DNA of 64,000 bases from the NCBI RefSeq assembly GCF_020329505.1, contig NZ_JAGKJJ010000024.1, forward strand, positions 1-64,000, read 5' to 3'. The translations under genes and the position numbers were made by a program. Below the pieces are notes generated by a model. The model ran no database searches and was not told where the DNA came from. It was given only the letters and a program-made list of their open reading frames with translations. Positions 62,212 to 64,000 of this stretch are shown here, one piece after another. Every line of letters begins with the position of its first letter. The stretch's first letter is position 1. The stretch comes from Bradyrhizobium semiaridum. GTDB lineage: Bacteria; Pseudomonadota; Alphaproteobacteria; Rhizobiales; Xanthobacteraceae.

Positions 62212-62883
62212 CTACACGCCGCTTGTCAACACCTTGACACCGCCGAACGCGGTAATCCGGCCGTGGCGCAGCATCACGATCTGGGTGGCGAGCTGGCGCA
62301 GCTCGGCGGCGTCGTGACTGACATAGACCATGGGCACGCCGGCCTCGTCCCGCAGCCGCACCAGATAGGGCAGGATCTCCAGCTTGCGGCCCTCGTCGAG
62401 CGCGCCCAGCGGCTCGTCGAGCAGCAGCAGGCGCGGCTTCGACAGCAGCGCGCGGCCGAGCGCGACGCGCTGGCGCTCGCCGCCGGAGAGTTTGCCGGGG
62501 CGGCGGTCAAGCAGATTGCCGATATCGAGCAGGTCGACGACGCGCTTGCGCTGCGCGGCATCCTCAGGGAGGCCGTTCATGCGGCGGCCGTAGTCGAGAT
62601 TGCGCCCGACATCGAGATGCGGAAACAGCCGCGCGTCCTGGAAGACGTAGCCGATGCGGCGCCGATAGGCCGGGACGTGGATCCCGGCCGCGGTATCGTC
62701 GACGGTCTCGCCGTCGATCACGATGCTGCCGCGGTCGGGCCGCAGCAGTCCGGCGATGATGTTGATCAGCGTGGTCTTGCCGGAGCCGGACGCGCCGAAC
62801 AGGCCGGTGACACGGCCCTCGCTCGCGAACGATGCCGCGAGCGAGAATTCGCCGAGCTGTTTTGCAACATCGACACGCAGCAT
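62212..62883 (-). CDS. modC: molybdate ABC transporter ATP-binding protein
   Basis: The 223-residue protein contains Walker A GASGSGKTT, the ABC signature LSGGERQRVALGRALL, Walker B LLLLDEPLGALD and the H-loop VYVSHDAAEL. It energises the ModB permease. Typical ModC proteins have a C-terminal TOBE domain of about 130 residues that binds molybdate; here the protein ends right after the ABC domain. Three bases separate it from modB. Confidence 0.9.
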   Translation of the reverse strand: MLRVDVAKQLGEFSLAASFASEGRVTGLFGASGSGKTTLINIIAGLLRPDRGSIVIDGETVDDTAAGIHVPAYRRRIGYVFQDARLFPHLDVGRNLDYGRRMNGLPEDAAQRKRVVDLLDIGNLLDRRPGKLSGGERQRVALGRALLSKPRLLLLDEPLGALDEGRKLEILPYLVRLRDEAGVPMVYVSHDAAELRQLATQIVMLRHGRITAFGGVKVLTSGV

Positions 62884-62885
62884 CG

Positions 62886-63581
62886 CTATTGCCCGTGCAG
62901 GCGCGCGGTGGCGCGGCGCGCGAATACTTCTGCGGCGATCAGGGCGCCCATCGCGATCACGATCGAGACGATCACAAGTCGGCCGGCGGCGGCGTCGCCG
63001 TCAGGCGTTTGGATCAGCGCATAGATCGCCGACGAGATGGTCTGGGTCTCGCCGGGGATGTTGGAGACGAAGGTGATGGTGGCGCCGAACTCGCCGATCG
63101 CCTTGGCGAAGCCGAGCACCATGCCGGCGAGCACGCCCGGCAATGCCAGCGGCAGGGTCACGGTCGCGAACACCCGCCAAGGCGCAGCGCCCAGCGTTTC
63201 GGCGGCCTGCTCGAGCCGGCGGTCGACCGCCTCGATCGAGAGGCGGATCGGCCGCACCAGAAGCGGAAACGACATCACGCCGCAGGCCAGCGCCGCGCCG
63301 GTCCAGCGGAACGCGAACACGACGCCGAGATGCTCGGCCAGCCAGCCGCCGACCAGGCCGCGTTTGCCGAAGGTCAAGAGCAGCAGATAGCCGGTGACGA
63401 CCGGCGGCAGCACCAGCGGCAGATGCACGATGGCATCGAGCAGCGACTTGCCCCAGAAATTGCGCCGCGCCAGCAGCCAGGCGAGCGCGATTCCGAACGG
63501 GGTCGCCACCAGCGTTGCGATGATGGCGACCCGCAGCGACAGCAGGATCGCCGTCCATTCGGTCGGCGAGATCTCGAACAC
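62886..63581 (-). CDS. modB: molybdate ABC transporter permease
   Basis: GTG 63581 starts a 231-residue protein with five or six membrane helices. The EAA-type loop is QAAETLGAAPWRVFATVTLP with the Gly conserved. AWLLARRNFWGKSLLDAIVH and VVTGYLLLLTFG are typical of ModB. It moves molybdate across the inner membrane. modA lies just upstream and modC downstream. Confidence 0.93.
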   Translation of the reverse strand: MFEISPTEWTAILLSLRVAIIATLVATPFGIALAWLLARRNFWGKSLLDAIVHLPLVLPPVVTGYLLLLTFGKRGLVGGWLAEHLGVVFAFRWTGAALACGVMSFPLLVRPIRLSIEAVDRRLEQAAETLGAAPWRVFATVTLPLALPGVLAGMVLGFAKAIGEFGATITFVSNIPGETQTISSAIYALIQTPDGDAAAGRLVIVSIVIAMGALIAAEVFARRATARLHGQ

Positions 63582-63586
63582 GCGCT

Positions 63587-64000
63587 TTAAGTCGTCGGGC
63601 TGATCAGGAACTTGAAGCCGTACTTCTCCAAGATCGTCTTCGCCGCGGACGAGCGCAGGAAGGTGAGATAGTCATTCGTCTCAGGCCTGGCGGTGATGGT
63701 CGCCGCAACCGGATAGATGATCGCCGGATGGCTGTCGGCCGGGAAGGTGCCGACGATCTTGACGCCGGGCTCGACCTTGGCGTCGGTCGAATAGACGATG
63801 CCGAGCACGGCCTCGCCGCGCGCCACCAGGGTCAACGCCGCGCGCACGCTTTCGGCCATCGCGAATTTCGGCTCCGCCGCCTGCCAGGCGCCGAGCTTCT
63901 CCAGCGCCGCCTTGGCGTATTTGCCGACCGGCACCGCCTTGACGTCGCCGGTCGCGATCTTGCCGTCGCCGGCGAGCTTGGCGAGATCGAAGCCGGAGGC
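63587..64000 (-). CDS. modA: molybdate-binding protein ModA, partial
   Basis: The frame is open to the end of the window, so the 5' part is missing. The visible C-terminal 137 residues contain ALTLVARGEAVLGIVYSTDA, KVEPGVKIVGTFPADSHPAI, YPVAATITARPETNDYLTFL and AKTILEKYGFKF, as in the periplasmic ModA fold. It captures molybdate or tungstate in the periplasm. Stop TAA is at 63587-63589, five bases before the modB start on the same strand. Confidence 0.92.
   Translation of the reverse strand, partial: ASGFDLAKLAGDGKIATGDVKAVPVGKYAKAALEKLGAWQAAEPKFAMAESVRAALTLVARGEAVLGIVYSTDAKVEPGVKIVGTFPADSHPAIIYPVAATITARPETNDYLTFLRSSAAKTILEKYGFKFLISPTT

Overview
The window is dense, GC-rich bacterial chromosome with strong third-position G/C bias. 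Gene content suggests an alphaproteobacterium of the Bradyrhizobium type: FecI/FecR-controlled TonB/ExbBD and TpsB genes, DUF3597, many small alphaproteobacterial hypothetical genes, and short dispersed palindromic repeats of the kind common in that group. The genus is an inference. No rRNA, tRNA, CRISPR array, phage or complete insertion sequence was seen; the only transposon trace is an IS481-type fragment near 50.3-50.5 kb.

Layout. (1) 1-6898 is the end of an exopolysaccharide operon: a Wzy/O-antigen-ligase-like C-terminus, polysaccharide deacetylase, two GT4 glycosyltransferases, a methyltransferase, an exported GH5 glycosidase and an acyltransferase 3. All overlap or abut. (2) 7307-22393 is a 15-kb envelope locus: an STN-TonB_C hybrid, a short TonB, FecI sigma and FecR anti-sigma factors, a TpsB transporter, a DUF2341-LamG-ExbB fusion, ExbD, an unknown, a second TonB, a large porin, a coiled-coil periplasmic protein, a SurA/PpiC isomerase, a YbjN protein, a lytic transglycosylase and a small exported protein. 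I propose a surface-signalling-controlled, proton-motive-force-coupled outer-membrane export system. No TpsA substrate is in the window. (3) 22497-24903 holds a zinc-ribbon protein and a MarR/small membrane protein/MFS operon with a near-perfect 33-bp palindrome upstream. (4) 24912-27244 holds a small hypothetical gene and a soluble NarL-type two-component pair. (5) 27394-30018 is a coiled-coil/OmpA/Rab-like GTPase operon. (6) 30337-35404 holds DUF3597, MscL, an Rrf2-controlled methyltransferase, an orphan HigA-like regulator and a ClpS-zinc-AAA+ fusion ATPase. (7) 35721-42580 holds a large MscS-type channel and three LuxR-type regulators, two of them a tandem duplication. (8) 42798-50210 holds a flavin monooxygenase/flavin reductase pair, a TPR protein, an NAD(P)-binding protein and a DEAD-box helicase, separated by palindromic repeats. 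(9) 50259-60939 holds the IS481 remnant, an AcoR-like sigma-54 activator, GlgX, RadC, a 3-methyladenine glycosylase, methionine aminopeptidase, a second MscS-type channel and a K+/H+ antiporter. (10) 60949-64000 holds a proline-rich membrane protein with an internal repeat and the modCBA molybdate transporter; modA runs off the window.

The items most worth following are the TpsB/ExbB/TonB/STN locus, the Rab-like GTPase-OmpA operon and the ClpS-AAA+ fusion. Function calls rest on motifs read by eye. No database search or structure prediction was run.
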